Position numbers and translations under genes: made by a program
NCBI GenBank assembly: GCA_009784615.1
Contig: WRBJ01000006.1
Coordinates: forward strand, 1 to 64,000
DNA from: Defluviitaleaceae bacterium
GTDB taxonomy: Bacteria > Bacillota > Clostridia > Lachnospirales > WRAX01
Direction of reading: 5' to 3'
Length of the DNA stretch: 64,000 bases
The notes under the pieces: model-generated
The model's database searches: none
Seen by the model: the letters and a program-made list of their open reading frames with translations, nothing else
What the model was told of the DNA's origin: nothing
In this document: positions 18,089-28,948 of the stretch, one piece after another
Layout of the letters: every line of letters starts with the position of its first letter
Numbering within the stretch: position 1 is the first letter of the stretch

Positions 18089-20020
18089 ATGAATGAAAGA
18101 ATTTCAGAGCTTGTTAATATTTTGAACAAAGCGTCGTCGGCTTATGAAGCAGGAAGTCCGATAATTATAGATTTAGAATATGATGCGCTATATGACGAAC
18201 TTTTAGGTTTGGAAGCCAAAACAGGCATTGTTTTAGATAATTCTCCAACACAAAAAGTAGGGCACGAAGTGGTGTCGTCATTAGAAAAAGTGCGGCACAG
18301 CGCACCTTTGCTATCTCTTGATAAAACAAAGGATGTTGCGAAATTGCAGAGCTTTTTATCATTAGGGCAGGGGATTTTGTCTTGGAAGCTGGACGGGCTT
18401 ACGATTGTTTTAAAATACGCCGATGGAAAGCTGGTTCAAGCTCTTACACGTGGTAATGGCGAAATTGGTGAGGATGTAACGCATAACGGGCGTTTTTTTC
18501 GTAATGTTCCTAAAAAAATTGATTATAAAGGTGAATTGAGCATACGTGGTGAAGCCGTAATTGGCTTTGCCGAATTTGAGCGGATTAATGGCGAAATTGA
18601 CGGCGAAAAATATAAAAATCCACGCAATTTGTGCGCAGGAACGATAAGGCAGCTTAACAGCCGAATATCCGCAAGCCGTAATGTAGATTTTTTTGCTTTC
18701 GCTGTGCTTGCAAGTGATTTGGAATATGCAAAAAAAACTGAACAATTAGAATTTTTGTCAGGTCTTGGCTTTGCTGTAGCCGAGCATAAATTGGTAGCCG
18801 AAAATAATGTAGATGAAGCGGTTAATGCTTTTAAACACGCTGTCGAAGGACTAAATTATGCCACCGATGGGCTTGTGCTAACCTATGATGATATTGAATT
18901 TAGCGAAAGTTTGGGTGCAACATCGAAATTCCCAAAAGATTCCATAGCGTTCAAATGGGCAGATGAAATGGCGCAAACACGTCTTATTGACGTGCTTTGG
19001 AACACATCTCGCACGGGCTTAATTAATCCTATAGCTATTTTTAAAAATGTAGAAATAGAAGGAACGAATGTAGAACGTGCCAGCCTTCATAATTTATCCA
19101 TTGTAGAAAGTTTGGAGCTAGGCATTGACGACGAAATATCGGTCTATAAAGCAAATATGATTATACCGCAAATTGCAGAAAATTTCACACGTAGCGGTGG
19201 CATTAAGCCGCCCGAAAACTGCCCAGTATGCAACGCCCAAACCCATATTAAAGACGAAAATGGTGTAAAAACACTGCATTGTACCAACCCAAATTGCAAA
19301 GCACGTGTTGTACGTACAATAGTGCATTATATAAGCCGTGATGCGGCAAATATCGACGGCTTTTCAATACAAACTGTGGAAAAATTCCTTGAACTAGGAT
19401 TTTTAGAAAATTTCAGCGACATTTACAAAATTGGTGAATATGAGGAGCAAATTACAAACTTGCGAGGTTTCGGCGAAAAATCTTTTGCCAATCTGATTGC
19501 CGCAATCGAAAAATCAAAAGATATCGCATTGCCTAACTTTATTTATGGTTTAGGTATTGATAATGTTGGATTATCAGGCGCAAAGGCATTATGCCGCAAT
19601 TTTAGCAACGATTTTAATGCGATAAGAAACGCCGAACCACCAGAATTTGCCGCAATTGATGGCTTTGGCGATATAATAGCCGCAAGTATTTACGAATATT
19701 TTCAAAACCCCGAAAACAACCGCATTGTAGACATCGCTTTGGCTAATTTGCGCATTACAAAAACTGATGTTGCCGAGCATCGACAAAATACCGCAATCGC
19801 AGGTAAAACCTTTGTTATAACAGGTGATTTGCAACATTTTAAAAACCGCAAAGAATTAACAGACCATATAGAAGCCGCAGGCGGCAAGGTTGCAGGCTCG
19901 GTATCCAAAAAAACAGACTATCTTATCAATAACGACACAACATCTACATCATCAAAAAACAAGAAAGCAGAAGAACTGGGCGTAAAAATTATTAACGAAC
20001 AGGATTTTCTGCAATTGTAG
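18089..20020 (+). CDS. ligA: NAD-dependent DNA ligase
   Basis: SWKLDGLTIVLKYADGKL active site, Zn cluster CPVCNAQTHIKDENGVKTLHCTNPNC, BRCT C-terminus; start at MNERISELVN. Confidence 0.95.
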   Translation: MNERISELVNILNKASSAYEAGSPIIIDLEYDALYDELLGLEAKTGIVLDNSPTQKVGHEVVSSLEKVRHSAPLLSLDKTKDVAKLQSFLSLGQGILSWKLDGLTIVLKYADGKLVQALTRGNGEIGEDVTHNGRFFRNVPKKIDYKGELSIRGEAVIGFAEFERINGEIDGEKYKNPRNLCAGTIRQLNSRISASRNVDFFAFAVLASDLEYAKKTEQLEFLSGLGFAVAEHKLVAENNVDEAVNAFKHAVEGLNYATDGLVLTYDDIEFSESLGATSKFPKDSIAFKWADEMAQTRLIDVLWNTSRTGLINPIAIFKNVEIEGTNVERASLHNLSIVESLELGIDDEISVYKANMIIPQIAENFTRSGGIKPPENCPVCNAQTHIKDENGVKTLHCTNPNCKARVVRTIVHYISRDAANIDGFSIQTVEKFLELGFLENFSDIYKIGEYEEQITNLRGFGEKSFANLIAAIEKSKDIALPNFIYGLGIDNVGLSGAKALCRNFSNDFNAIRNAEPPEFAAIDGFGDIIAASIYEYFQNPENNRIVDIALANLRITKTDVAEHRQNTAIAGKTFVITGDLQHFKNRKELTDHIEAAGGKVAGSVSKKTDYLINNDTTSTSSKNKKAEELGVKIINEQDFLQL

Positions 20021-20030
20021 CAAGATATAC

Positions 20031-20495
20031 TTACAAATTTTTAATCTTAAAATCACGCTCGTTTTCACGACGAGCGTCTTTTTGTGCTATGCTGTGGCGT
20101 TTGTCGTACAGTTTTTTACCTTTTGCAAGGGCTATATCTAACTTTACATAAGCCCCTGAAAAATAAATTTTTACAGGAATTATTGTGTACCCTTCACGTG
20201 TTACCGAACCCAGTAGCTTATTAATTTCTCGCTTATGCAAAAGCAATCGGCGTTTGCGCAATGGGTCTTTATTAAACATATTTGCTTGCTCATACGGCGA
20301 TATATGCATATTAACAATAAAGGCTTGGCGGTCACGTACTTCAACGTGGGCTTCGCCAAGGTTGCATTTGCCCGCACGCAAAGATTTTACCTCCATACCA
20401 AAAAGTTCAATGCCAGCTTGAAAAGTTTCCTCGATAAAATAATTAAACTTTGCTTTTCTGTTTTGTGCAATTAATTTATAACGTCTTTCGCTCAT
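20031..20495 (-). CDS. smpB: SsrA-binding protein
   Basis: MSERRYKLIAQNRKAKFNYFIEETFQAGIELFGMEVKSLR. Confidence 0.95.
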   Translation of the reverse strand: MSERRYKLIAQNRKAKFNYFIEETFQAGIELFGMEVKSLRAGKCNLGEAHVEVRDRQAFIVNMHISPYEQANMFNKDPLRKRRLLLHKREINKLLGSVTREGYTIIPVKIYFSGAYVKLDIALAKGKKLYDKRHSIAQKDARRENERDFKIKNL

Positions 20496-20575
20496 ATCTT
20501 TCACCTCATTTACATTATAGCCCAAAATAAAATAATTTGCAAATTTTTTCCGAAGGTATTATAATGTAGGTAATT

Positions 20576-21580
20576 ATGCAAAAATACAGAAGAGGTGGTC
20601 TTGTGTTTAAATTAAAATGGCGAGGGAAAAGGCGGCAAAAACGGGCTTTATCCCCAATGGATGCGTTGCGTCGCAAATATTTGCGGTTTAAAATAATAAC
20701 GCTGTCGGCAATTGCATTGCTTGCAATTGGCTTATTTTCGGCGGTTTATATTAATTATGACTATCTTATTTTTAAAACGCTTATCGCAGGTAATTATATC
20801 CACACCAGCACGTTGGATGATATGATGACAGAGCATTTGGGCATTGACCCACAAGGGCGATATGGGCGTTATTTTGACAATCTTGTTATTTCTATAGTAA
20901 CGCGTGAGATACGGGCGCAGGGCAACGACCCTTACACATTTTTACAAACTCCGCCACAACGTATAGCGCACGAAAATTTAATACAACAAGAAGCAACAAG
21001 AGCAAGGTTTTATGAAGTTGCCCCAGGCATTGCCTACCTTAACCTGCCAAACACATCACCATATGTAGAAGATTTTGTAATGGCACGCCGCAACGAAATA
21101 AATGCCTTTGACAATATAATAATAGATTTACGAGAGAACTTAGGCGGGGAACTAGCGTCGTCCCAAGCAATAGCGGGGCTATTTTTAGAACGCCGTGCCG
21201 TGGTTAATTTTGAGCAAGCCCGTATGGATTTTTGGCCTTTTACACGTGAACGCCGTGCAAGCGGCAACCAAGTGTTAGAATTTGAAAATATCGTAATATT
21301 ACAAAGCACCGCAACAGCATCTTCTGCAGAGGTGATTATTACGGCATTGCAATATCATTTGGATAATGTTACAACCATTGGCGAAACCACATACGGCAAG
21401 GCTGTTGGGCAGGTGCTAATCCCGTTGCGGCGTGGTTTTGCAGTCAACGGCACCGTTATTATTGTAGAAACCCCTGACGGTAACACAGTGCATAATGTGG
21501 GCATTACACCCGATATTGCACATAATGCAGATAATGCGCTGGAAGCTGCAATACAATTTTTGCAAGGAGAACGTCCGTGA
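20576..21580 (+). CDS. S41 family C-terminal-processing-peptidase-like membrane protein
   Basis: DNIIIDLRENLGGELASSQAIAGLF and TATASSAEVIITAL S41 motifs. Confidence 0.8.
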   Translation: MQKYRRGGLVFKLKWRGKRRQKRALSPMDALRRKYLRFKIITLSAIALLAIGLFSAVYINYDYLIFKTLIAGNYIHTSTLDDMMTEHLGIDPQGRYGRYFDNLVISIVTREIRAQGNDPYTFLQTPPQRIAHENLIQQEATRARFYEVAPGIAYLNLPNTSPYVEDFVMARRNEINAFDNIIIDLRENLGGELASSQAIAGLFLERRAVVNFEQARMDFWPFTRERRASGNQVLEFENIVILQSTATASSAEVIITALQYHLDNVTTIGETTYGKAVGQVLIPLRRGFAVNGTVIIVETPDGNTVHNVGITPDIAHNADNALEAAIQFLQGERP

Positions 21581-22479
21581 TAACGCTAAAACCTGCTGAT
21601 TTCCCAAAACGATTAAAAAATATCGACGATATGCCGGCACAGCTTTATGTAAACGGTGGTTTTGGCGTGGGTTTTGACGAAACCCCGACAGTAGGCATTA
21701 TTGGCGCAAGGGATAATAGCTTGTACGGGAGAAAAGTCGCACAGCAAATTGCGCAGGAGCTTGCAAATTGCGGCATTATCATAATCAGCGGTATGGCTCG
21801 TGGGCTTGATGCTCACGCTCATCGTGGTGCATTATCGGCAAACGGTAGAACCATAGCCGTCTTGCCAAGCGGCATAAATGTATGCTATCCGCAAGAAAAT
21901 TACGAGATTTTTAAACAAATCCCACAAAACGGTGCATTGGTAACAGAATACCCGCCAGACCATAAACCGCAAAAATGGCATTTTCCCGCACGCAACCGCA
22001 TAATTTCCGCACTTTCTGATATATTAATTGTGGTGGAAGCGGGCGAACGTAGCGGTACATTTATCACGGTTGACCACGCTCTTAACCAAGGTAAAGAAGT
22101 ATTGGTCGTGCCTGGCAATATCACCAGCAAACAAAGCAAAGGCGCAAATATGCTAATAAAGCAGGGTGCAGGTATCATCACATCCTATTTGGACGCAATT
22201 ATCATTCTGCAACGCCAAAGGCATTTGGAAAAATTTTTCAAAGCCTTAAAAGCTGATAACAAGAGCATTACAATGACATCAACACAAGTTGCGCAAAATT
22301 TTTTACTTGCAAACGAACATTCATTGGTGTATTCTTGTATAAATCACGAACCCTGCACCATAGATTTTATTGTATACAAAACAGGGTTAAGTGTGGCACA
22401 AATTAATACAATTCTCTTAGAAATGGAACTTATGGGACGTATTAAAAAAATAACAGGCAATAGATATATTCTAAATTAA
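21577..22479 (+). CDS. dprA: DNA-processing protein A
   Basis: VGIIGARDNSLYGRKVAQ, SGMARGLDAHAHRGAL. Confidence 0.95.
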   Translation: MITLKPADFPKRLKNIDDMPAQLYVNGGFGVGFDETPTVGIIGARDNSLYGRKVAQQIAQELANCGIIIISGMARGLDAHAHRGALSANGRTIAVLPSGINVCYPQENYEIFKQIPQNGALVTEYPPDHKPQKWHFPARNRIISALSDILIVVEAGERSGTFITVDHALNQGKEVLVVPGNITSKQSKGANMLIKQGAGIITSYLDAIIILQRQRHLEKFFKALKADNKSITMTSTQVAQNFLLANEHSLVYSCINHEPCTIDFIVYKTGLSVAQINTILLEMELMGRIKKITGNRYILN

Positions 22480-22492
22480 TGAGGTGTAAACA

Positions 22493-24589
22493 TTGGCGAA
22501 AACAGCGGCAAAAAAATCAGAGCCAAAGGCGAAAAATTTGGTGATTGTAGAATCGCCCGCAAAGGCAAAAACTTTAAAAAAATTTTTAGGCTCTGGTTAT
22601 AAAATTGAAGCATCTATGGGGCATGTGCGTGATTTGCCCAAATCAGAGCTTGGCATAAAGATAGACGAGGATTTTGAGCCGAAATATATAACCATACGTG
22701 GTAAGGGCGACTTGCTTGCGAAATTGCGCAAAGAAGCCAAAGCGGCAAAGATTGTATATCTTGCAACTGACCCGGACCGTGAAGGCGAAGCTATTTCGTG
22801 GCATCTTTTGCACGCCCTTAAAGTAGAGCCAGAAAAGACTGCAAGAATCACATTTAACGAGATTACAGAAACAGCAGTAAAAGACAGCATAAAAAACGCC
22901 AGACCAATAGATATGACATTGGTTGACGCACAGCAAGCCCGTCGCACGCTAGACCGTGTTGTGGGCTATAAAATAAGCCCATTATTATGGAAAAAGGTTA
23001 AAAAAGGCCTATCTGCTGGTCGTGTACAATCTGTTGCACTAAAAATAATTTGCGACCGTGAAGAAGAAATTGAAAACTTTATCCCCGAAGAATATTGGAG
23101 CATTGACACCGTATTAAGCGGTGTGGCAAAAAAACAATTTGAAGCAAAATATCACGGCACAGGTGGCAAAAAGGTTAAGCTAGAAAATAAAGAAGCTGTT
23201 GACAAGGTGCTTAAAGTTGTCGATACGGCTGACTTTGTGGTAGAAGATGTAAAAAAATCGCAACGCAAACGCCAACCGCAAATGCCCTTTACAACATCCA
23301 CATTACAACAGGAAGCGGGTAAAGAGCTTAATTTTGCCGCCCGCAAAACAATGATGGTAGCTCAACAACTTTATGAAGGTGTCGAGATTTCAGGACGTGG
23401 CACTTTGGGTCTTGTTACCTACATCCGTACGGATTCTACGCGTATATCTGATGAAGCGTTTACGGCGGGTCGTGATTATGTTTTGGATAACTTTGGTGCA
23501 GATTTTGCTGTTAAAACTAAACCAGAACCAAAAGCAACACGCCGCACACAAGATGCCCACGAAGCCATCCGCCCGTCATATATCAACATCCGCCCAGAAG
23601 ATATTATGGACTCCCTTACAAAAGACCAATACAAGCTGTATCGCCTTATTTGGCGGCGTTTTGTTGCGTCGCTAATGACACCTGCTGTTTTTGATACAGT
23701 GGCGGTTAAGATTGTAGCAGGCAAGCACCAATTTAATGCAAATGGCTCTATATTGCGGTTTGAAGGATATAAGAAGGTTTACTTGTCAAGCGATGATAAA
23801 GAAGATGATGCCAAGGCTTTGCCTGAAATTGCCGTAGGTGAGGTGTTAAAACTGGTAAAAATAACACCTGCGCAACATTTTACACAACCTCCGCCGAGAT
23901 ATTCTGAAGCAACGCTTGTTAAGGCTATGGAAGAAAATGGTGTTGGCCGTCCGTCAACATATGCTCCTACAATCGCAACGCTTACCGCTAGGGGCTATGT
24001 TTCTAAAGAGCAAAAGAACTTGCACCCAACCGAATTAGGCGGTGTTGTAAACACAATTATGATAGAAAATTTTGAACAAATAGTTGATATTGACTTCACT
24101 GCAAAAATGGAAGAAACGCTTGACGGAGTAGAAATGGGCGAAGTAGCTTGGAAAGATATTTTGCGCAATTTTTACTACCCGTTTAATGAAACCGTAGAGC
24201 GTGCCGCCGAAATTATTGATAAAATAGAGATTAGGGACGAAGAAACGGACGTTTTATGCGAAAAATGCGGTCGCAATATGGTAATAAAATTCGGGCGGTA
24301 TGGGCGGTTTTTGGCTTGCCCGGGTTTTCCTGATTGTCATAATGCAAAACCGCTTTTTGAAGACGCAGGGGTAGATTGCCCACAATGCAAAAAAGCTCGT
24401 GTTATGATTAAAAAGTCCAAAAAAGGGCGTATTTACTATGGTTGTGAAAATAACCCCGAATGTGATTATATAAGCTGGAACAAACCAACGGGCAAACCTT
24501 GCCCAAATTGCGGCAAACCGCTAATAGAAAAAGGCAAAGCGCAAAAAGTGGTTTGCAGCGATGATAAAACCTGTGGGTATAGGGAGTAA
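22493..24589 (+). CDS. topA: DNA topoisomerase I
   Basis: NLVIVESPAKAKTLKKFLG, ATDPDREGEAISWHL, LVTYIRTDSTRIS, C-terminal zinc ribbons. Confidence 0.97.
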   Translation: MAKTAAKKSEPKAKNLVIVESPAKAKTLKKFLGSGYKIEASMGHVRDLPKSELGIKIDEDFEPKYITIRGKGDLLAKLRKEAKAAKIVYLATDPDREGEAISWHLLHALKVEPEKTARITFNEITETAVKDSIKNARPIDMTLVDAQQARRTLDRVVGYKISPLLWKKVKKGLSAGRVQSVALKIICDREEEIENFIPEEYWSIDTVLSGVAKKQFEAKYHGTGGKKVKLENKEAVDKVLKVVDTADFVVEDVKKSQRKRQPQMPFTTSTLQQEAGKELNFAARKTMMVAQQLYEGVEISGRGTLGLVTYIRTDSTRISDEAFTAGRDYVLDNFGADFAVKTKPEPKATRRTQDAHEAIRPSYINIRPEDIMDSLTKDQYKLYRLIWRRFVASLMTPAVFDTVAVKIVAGKHQFNANGSILRFEGYKKVYLSSDDKEDDAKALPEIAVGEVLKLVKITPAQHFTQPPPRYSEATLVKAMEENGVGRPSTYAPTIATLTARGYVSKEQKNLHPTELGGVVNTIMIENFEQIVDIDFTAKMEETLDGVEMGEVAWKDILRNFYYPFNETVERAAEIIDKIEIRDEETDVLCEKCGRNMVIKFGRYGRFLACPGFPDCHNAKPLFEDAGVDCPQCKKARVMIKKSKKGRIYYGCENNPECDYISWNKPTGKPCPNCGKPLIEKGKAQKVVCSDDKTCGYRE

Positions 24590-24592
24590 AAA

Positions 24593-25450
24593 ATGAATGC
24601 AAAAATTTTATATAACCAGCTGGGTAAAGATTTTGTAACCCCGCAAATGACGGATTATAACTGGTCTGGAATTATGGGCGATATGGCTGATTTTGTCTGC
24701 GATGAATATAAAACTCGAAATATGGGATTGATGTGTGATTTTGCGGATGAGATAAACAAGGTTTTCACCGCCGTATTTCCTTCCGACGCTGTATTGAAAG
24801 CGGTTTTGAACGATGGCGTGCAAGATGCAATAATTTTTGTACATCATCCAATAGTTTGGGATTTAAGCAAAGACGATACAAAAGCGTGGTATGATGTTAA
24901 TGCAGAGCTTTTGCAAGAAATGAAACGGCGTAAGATTTCATTATTTAATTATCACGTGCCACTTGATAGTTTCGGAGAATATTCCACAAGCAAAACCCTT
25001 GCAGAAACGGTTGGAGTAATCGTAAAAACACCATTTATTCCTTACCACGGCGGACTTTGCGGTGTTTGGGGTTATGCAAATCTTAAAAATGCAACAGACC
25101 TTAACGCTGTATATTCGCAGGCTGTGGGACATAAAACTAAAATATATCAATACGGCAATGATGAAATTGCTGATGGAAAAATCGCTGTTGTGGCGGGCGG
25201 CGGTAATGATGTTGATGTGTTGACAGAGCTTGTAACAAATGGCATAAATACGCTTGTTACAGGCGTTACACGTGCCAGCGATTATACAAAAGCCGCCCAC
25301 GATTTTGCAAAAGCTAATAAAATAAACCTTTTGGGCGGCACGCATTATTCAAGCGAAAAATATGCTTGCATTGCTATGGTCGATTATTTTAAGAATTTAG
25401 GGATTGATGCCGAGTTTGTGGCGGACGAACCTTGTTTTGAGGATATGTAA
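24593..25450 (+). CDS. Nif3-like dinuclear metal center protein
   Basis: FVHHPIVWDLS, VVAGGGNDVDVLTE, LLGGTHYSSEK. Confidence 0.85.
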   Translation: MNAKILYNQLGKDFVTPQMTDYNWSGIMGDMADFVCDEYKTRNMGLMCDFADEINKVFTAVFPSDAVLKAVLNDGVQDAIIFVHHPIVWDLSKDDTKAWYDVNAELLQEMKRRKISLFNYHVPLDSFGEYSTSKTLAETVGVIVKTPFIPYHGGLCGVWGYANLKNATDLNAVYSQAVGHKTKIYQYGNDEIADGKIAVVAGGGNDVDVLTELVTNGINTLVTGVTRASDYTKAAHDFAKANKINLLGGTHYSSEKYACIAMVDYFKNLGIDAEFVADEPCFEDM

Positions 25451-25579
25451 AATAAATAAAATCTTACAAGATGGGCTTGGCAATCAAGTGACAAAGGGTC
25501 GTGTGGGTGTTGCCGAAGTCTAACAGACAAAAATCGAATGATTCCGTATATATTAAAAAATAAAGGTGGAATCTATTTT

Positions 25580-26005
25580 ATGTTATTTAAGCGACCGTTA
25601 AAACCAGCTTTGACCCTGCTATTACTTATTGCGATGATTTCATTAGGTGCTTGCAGTCAGAGTTATCCAACATTTATGTCATTTTCATTCAGTACATCAG
25701 CACCGGCAGATTCGGTTCGTGAAAAGATTATTTATATTAACAGCAATATAGATAGTTTGCGATTAAATGCGAAATTGCAAATGGATTTTGGAACCGTCTA
25801 TATTCAAATATTAAGTATTGATGATGAGGAAGTTATTTGGAGTAATAGCTACGAAGATGATTCGAGCTTTATAATTGAGCTATCAAATTTAGAAGCTAAC
25901 AGTGAATATTTAATAAGAATCGATACGATTCAATCCCAGAGGGTGCAGCTTAGCATAACCTCTGATTCTAAACTTGTAGAGGCAAGAGAAAAGCCCGACA
26001 GGTAA
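25580..26005 (+). CDS. Hypothetical lipoprotein
   Basis: MLFKRPLKPALTLLLLIAMISLGAC lipobox; RBS AAAGGTGG. Confidence 0.7.
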   Translation: MLFKRPLKPALTLLLLIAMISLGACSQSYPTFMSFSFSTSAPADSVREKIIYINSNIDSLRLNAKLQMDFGTVYIQILSIDDEEVIWSNSYEDDSSFIIELSNLEANSEYLIRIDTIQSQRVQLSITSDSKLVEAREKPDR

Positions 26006-26016
26006 AGCGCAATCAT

Positions 26017-26045
26017 AAAACGGACACCTCGAAAGTGTCCGTTTT
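26017..26045 (+). terminator. Rho-independent terminator
   Basis: AAAACGGACAC...GTGTCCGTTTT. Confidence 0.8.
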
Positions 26046-26135
26046 CTGCATTGTTCCGTGATTTTACCAACGTGTACAGCCCCATCATTGTTAGTGTTTT
26101 TTCTTACATCTATTTAGGTGTGTAGTGCTTTATGG

Positions 26136-26651
26136 TTAATGATGTTCTTCTTCCAGCTCGGCGATTTGTTTTGTTTGGTGTACTGCGCCAGCTTTGTGGT
26201 TTGGCGGGGCATAGATAGTGTATAAGCGTAGCGGTACATTGCCTGTATTTGTTATATTATGCCAAGTGCCAGCGGGTACAAAGACTGCGGTATCATCAAA
26301 AACAGGTTGCTCGAAATAAAGATTGTCGTGGCTATCTCCCATCTGGCACACGCCATTGCCGCCTTCTATGCGCAAAAATTGGTCAACGTGGGGATGTACT
26401 TCAAGCCCAATGTCATCACCTGGTAAAATGCTCATAACGGTTAATTGCAAATGCGGTCCCGTCCACAGCACGGTTCTGTATGTGTCGTTGTGTAGGGTCG
26501 CCTTTGCAATATCAATAACAAAAGGGCGGCCGCCAAAATCGGTGTGAATTTCTTGCGTCTGCACGTGGTTATGCTCCATAGCAGACTCATCGTTTTGTGC
26601 ATAAATACCATAACCAATGGCAGAGCCGGGTGTTATTCCAAAATCGTTCAT
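26136..26651 (-). CDS. Cupin domain protein
   Basis: GLEVHPHVDQFLRIEGGNG... FVPAGTWHNITNTG cupin motifs. Confidence 0.88.
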   Translation of the reverse strand: MNDFGITPGSAIGYGIYAQNDESAMEHNHVQTQEIHTDFGGRPFVIDIAKATLHNDTYRTVLWTGPHLQLTVMSILPGDDIGLEVHPHVDQFLRIEGGNGVCQMGDSHDNLYFEQPVFDDTAVFVPAGTWHNITNTGNVPLRLYTIYAPPNHKAGAVHQTKQIAELEEEHH

Positions 26652-26753
26652 TATTAAATCTCTCCTAAATCTTTTACATCATTATATGCTTGCGCTTGCA
26701 AATGGGTTGTGGTATAATGTACCTTTGATTATTTTCTGAGGAGGTACTTTTTA

Positions 26754-28382
26754 ATGCTTCAGGATAAAGTATATATTTTTGGACATAAAAATCCAGATAC
26801 AGATTCTATTTGCGCCGCCGTTGCTTATGCCAATTTAAAACGTGAAATAGGCGTTGTAGGTGCTACGGCTTATCGTTTGGGCGATATTAGCCTTGAAACC
26901 GAATTTGTATTGGATTATTTTGGTGTGCCAATACCTGAGCTATTAACGGATGTTAAGGGCAGAATAGGAGATTTGAAGGTATACGACCCCGTTTCTATTT
27001 TAGAAACCGAGCCTATAAAAACGGCATGGGATATGATGTTAAACAGCGACACAAGCCGTCTTGTGCCTATTACAGATGGCAGTAATAAACTAAAAGGCAT
27101 ACTTGGTATGGGTAATGTTACGCAGATTTTTATGGATGATTCTGATGACGATATTACAGAACACCACGAAATTTTATATGAAAATTTGATACGTATTTTA
27201 AATGGCAGACAAGTTGGCGGAAATTATAAATACGAGCAATTTTGCGGCAATCTTTATGCGGGGCCTGTGCCAGATGGTGCGGTTATTTGCGATAAAGACA
27301 TTGTTATTAGCGGAAGCATTGAAAATGCGTGGAAATTGGCGTATGAATATGATTTTGGTTGCATTATTTTAACCAATGGCATTGCACCGAAAGGGCTGGA
27401 AAATGCCAAAGCAAACATTGTCTGCGTCAATGCGTCTACTTTTAAGGTAGTTAGCCTTATAAAACAGGCTATTTCTGTGCGTTCTATAATGAACACCAGC
27501 GGCATAATTTCTTTTACAAAGGATGATTATATCGACAAAGTGCTTGAAATTATGCGTGGTAACCGCTTCCGAAACTTTCCGATAATAAATGATGACGGAA
27601 CGCTTTATGGCGTGCTATCCCGCCGCCACGTAATGGGCGTTGCTGGTAAAAAAGTAATAATGGTAGACCATAACGAGCGTAGCCAAAGCGTGGAAGGGTT
27701 GGAGCAAGCCGATATTATAGAGATTATTGACCATCACCGCCTTGCGGATATTCAAACAGAAGCGCCGCTATATTCGCATATGGAGCCGCTGGGTTGTACC
27801 TGCACTATCATTTATAAGATGTATAAAGAACACGAGGCTGAAATTCCGAAAGATATGGCGGGGCTTATGCTTGCGGCAATTTTGTCAGACACGCTTAATT
27901 TTACATCTCCGACAAGCACGTCAATTGATAAGGCAACGGGCGAAAAATTGGCGGCTATTGCGGGTGTAGACATTGCCGAATTTGGTCGTGCTATGTTTAA
28001 GGCGGGTACAAACCTAGATAAAATGAGCATTGCAGAAATGCTTAATGTGGATAGAAAACGCTTTAGTTTCGGCGAAAAATCGGCTTATATTTCACAGTTT
28101 AACACGCTTGATTTTGAAGCAGTTATGAAGCGTAAAGACGAGATTTTGCAAGAGCTTGCAAATTTTTATAATGCAAACGAATGTAGCCTTGCTATGTTGA
28201 TGCTTACTGACCTTGATAGAAACGGTAGTGAGATTTTTGCGGTGGGACGTGCAAAAGAAATGGCAGATGTTGCCTTTGGAATGAAATCAGACCAAAATCA
28301 TATTTTCTTAGATGGCGTGGTTTCCCGCAAAAAGCAAATTGTGCCGGATTTAAGCAAAGCGGCAGGCGGTAGTGCTGTATAA
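26754..28382 (+). CDS. Mn-dependent inorganic pyrophosphatase with CBS-DRTGG-CBS insert
   Basis: FGHKNPDTDSICAAVAYA DHH motif, DHNERSQS, DHHRLADIQT, internal CBS/DRTGG region. Confidence 0.92.
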   Translation: MLQDKVYIFGHKNPDTDSICAAVAYANLKREIGVVGATAYRLGDISLETEFVLDYFGVPIPELLTDVKGRIGDLKVYDPVSILETEPIKTAWDMMLNSDTSRLVPITDGSNKLKGILGMGNVTQIFMDDSDDDITEHHEILYENLIRILNGRQVGGNYKYEQFCGNLYAGPVPDGAVICDKDIVISGSIENAWKLAYEYDFGCIILTNGIAPKGLENAKANIVCVNASTFKVVSLIKQAISVRSIMNTSGIISFTKDDYIDKVLEIMRGNRFRNFPIINDDGTLYGVLSRRHVMGVAGKKVIMVDHNERSQSVEGLEQADIIEIIDHHRLADIQTEAPLYSHMEPLGCTCTIIYKMYKEHEAEIPKDMAGLMLAAILSDTLNFTSPTSTSIDKATGEKLAAIAGVDIAEFGRAMFKAGTNLDKMSIAEMLNVDRKRFSFGEKSAYISQFNTLDFEAVMKRKDEILQELANFYNANECSLAMLMLTDLDRNGSEIFAVGRAKEMADVAFGMKSDQNHIFLDGVVSRKKQIVPDLSKAAGGSAV

Positions 28383-28394
28383 TGGAGGAAAATA

Positions 28395-28844
28395 ATGGAA
28401 AATTTCATTATGAAAAACATTAGTGACATTGAAACAAGAAAAGTAAGTTTTGGCGGTAAAATGGATTTTTTGGCAAAGCCTGTTATCCCTTGGGATGATG
28501 TAAGCACTTGTTCGGCATCTTTTGTCGAAGTCCCTGTTGGAAAAAGCTCCTATCCATACCATTGGCACAGCATAGCCGAAGAAATTTTCTATATCATAAG
28601 CGGTAAAGGAAGATTGCGTACATTTTACGGCGAAAAAGATGTAAAAGCGGGTGATATGATATGTTTCCCGACTGGCGAAAAAGGCGTACACGCAATTGAA
28701 AATGCGTCAGATGATGAGCCGTTGGTGTATATTGATTTTGCCACAAACCCTAAAACGGATATTGCAGTAGAGCCCGATACAAACCAAGTGATGATTTATG
28801 GCAAACATATACCTGATTTAACACTAGATTTGCCAAAGAAATAA
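28395..28844 (+). CDS. Cupin domain protein
   Basis: YPYHWHSIAEEIFYIISGKGRLRT...GEKGVHAIENAS. Confidence 0.85.
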   Translation: MENFIMKNISDIETRKVSFGGKMDFLAKPVIPWDDVSTCSASFVEVPVGKSSYPYHWHSIAEEIFYIISGKGRLRTFYGEKDVKAGDMICFPTGEKGVHAIENASDDEPLVYIDFATNPKTDIAVEPDTNQVMIYGKHIPDLTLDLPKK

Positions 28845-28948
28845 AGGTACAAAGGCGTAAAATTTTGTTGTTGCAATTTTCACAAATTGCTGGTATAATT
28901 GTCAAATAAAAATAAAAAAAGAAAAAATTTGAAGGGATGTTGTAAATT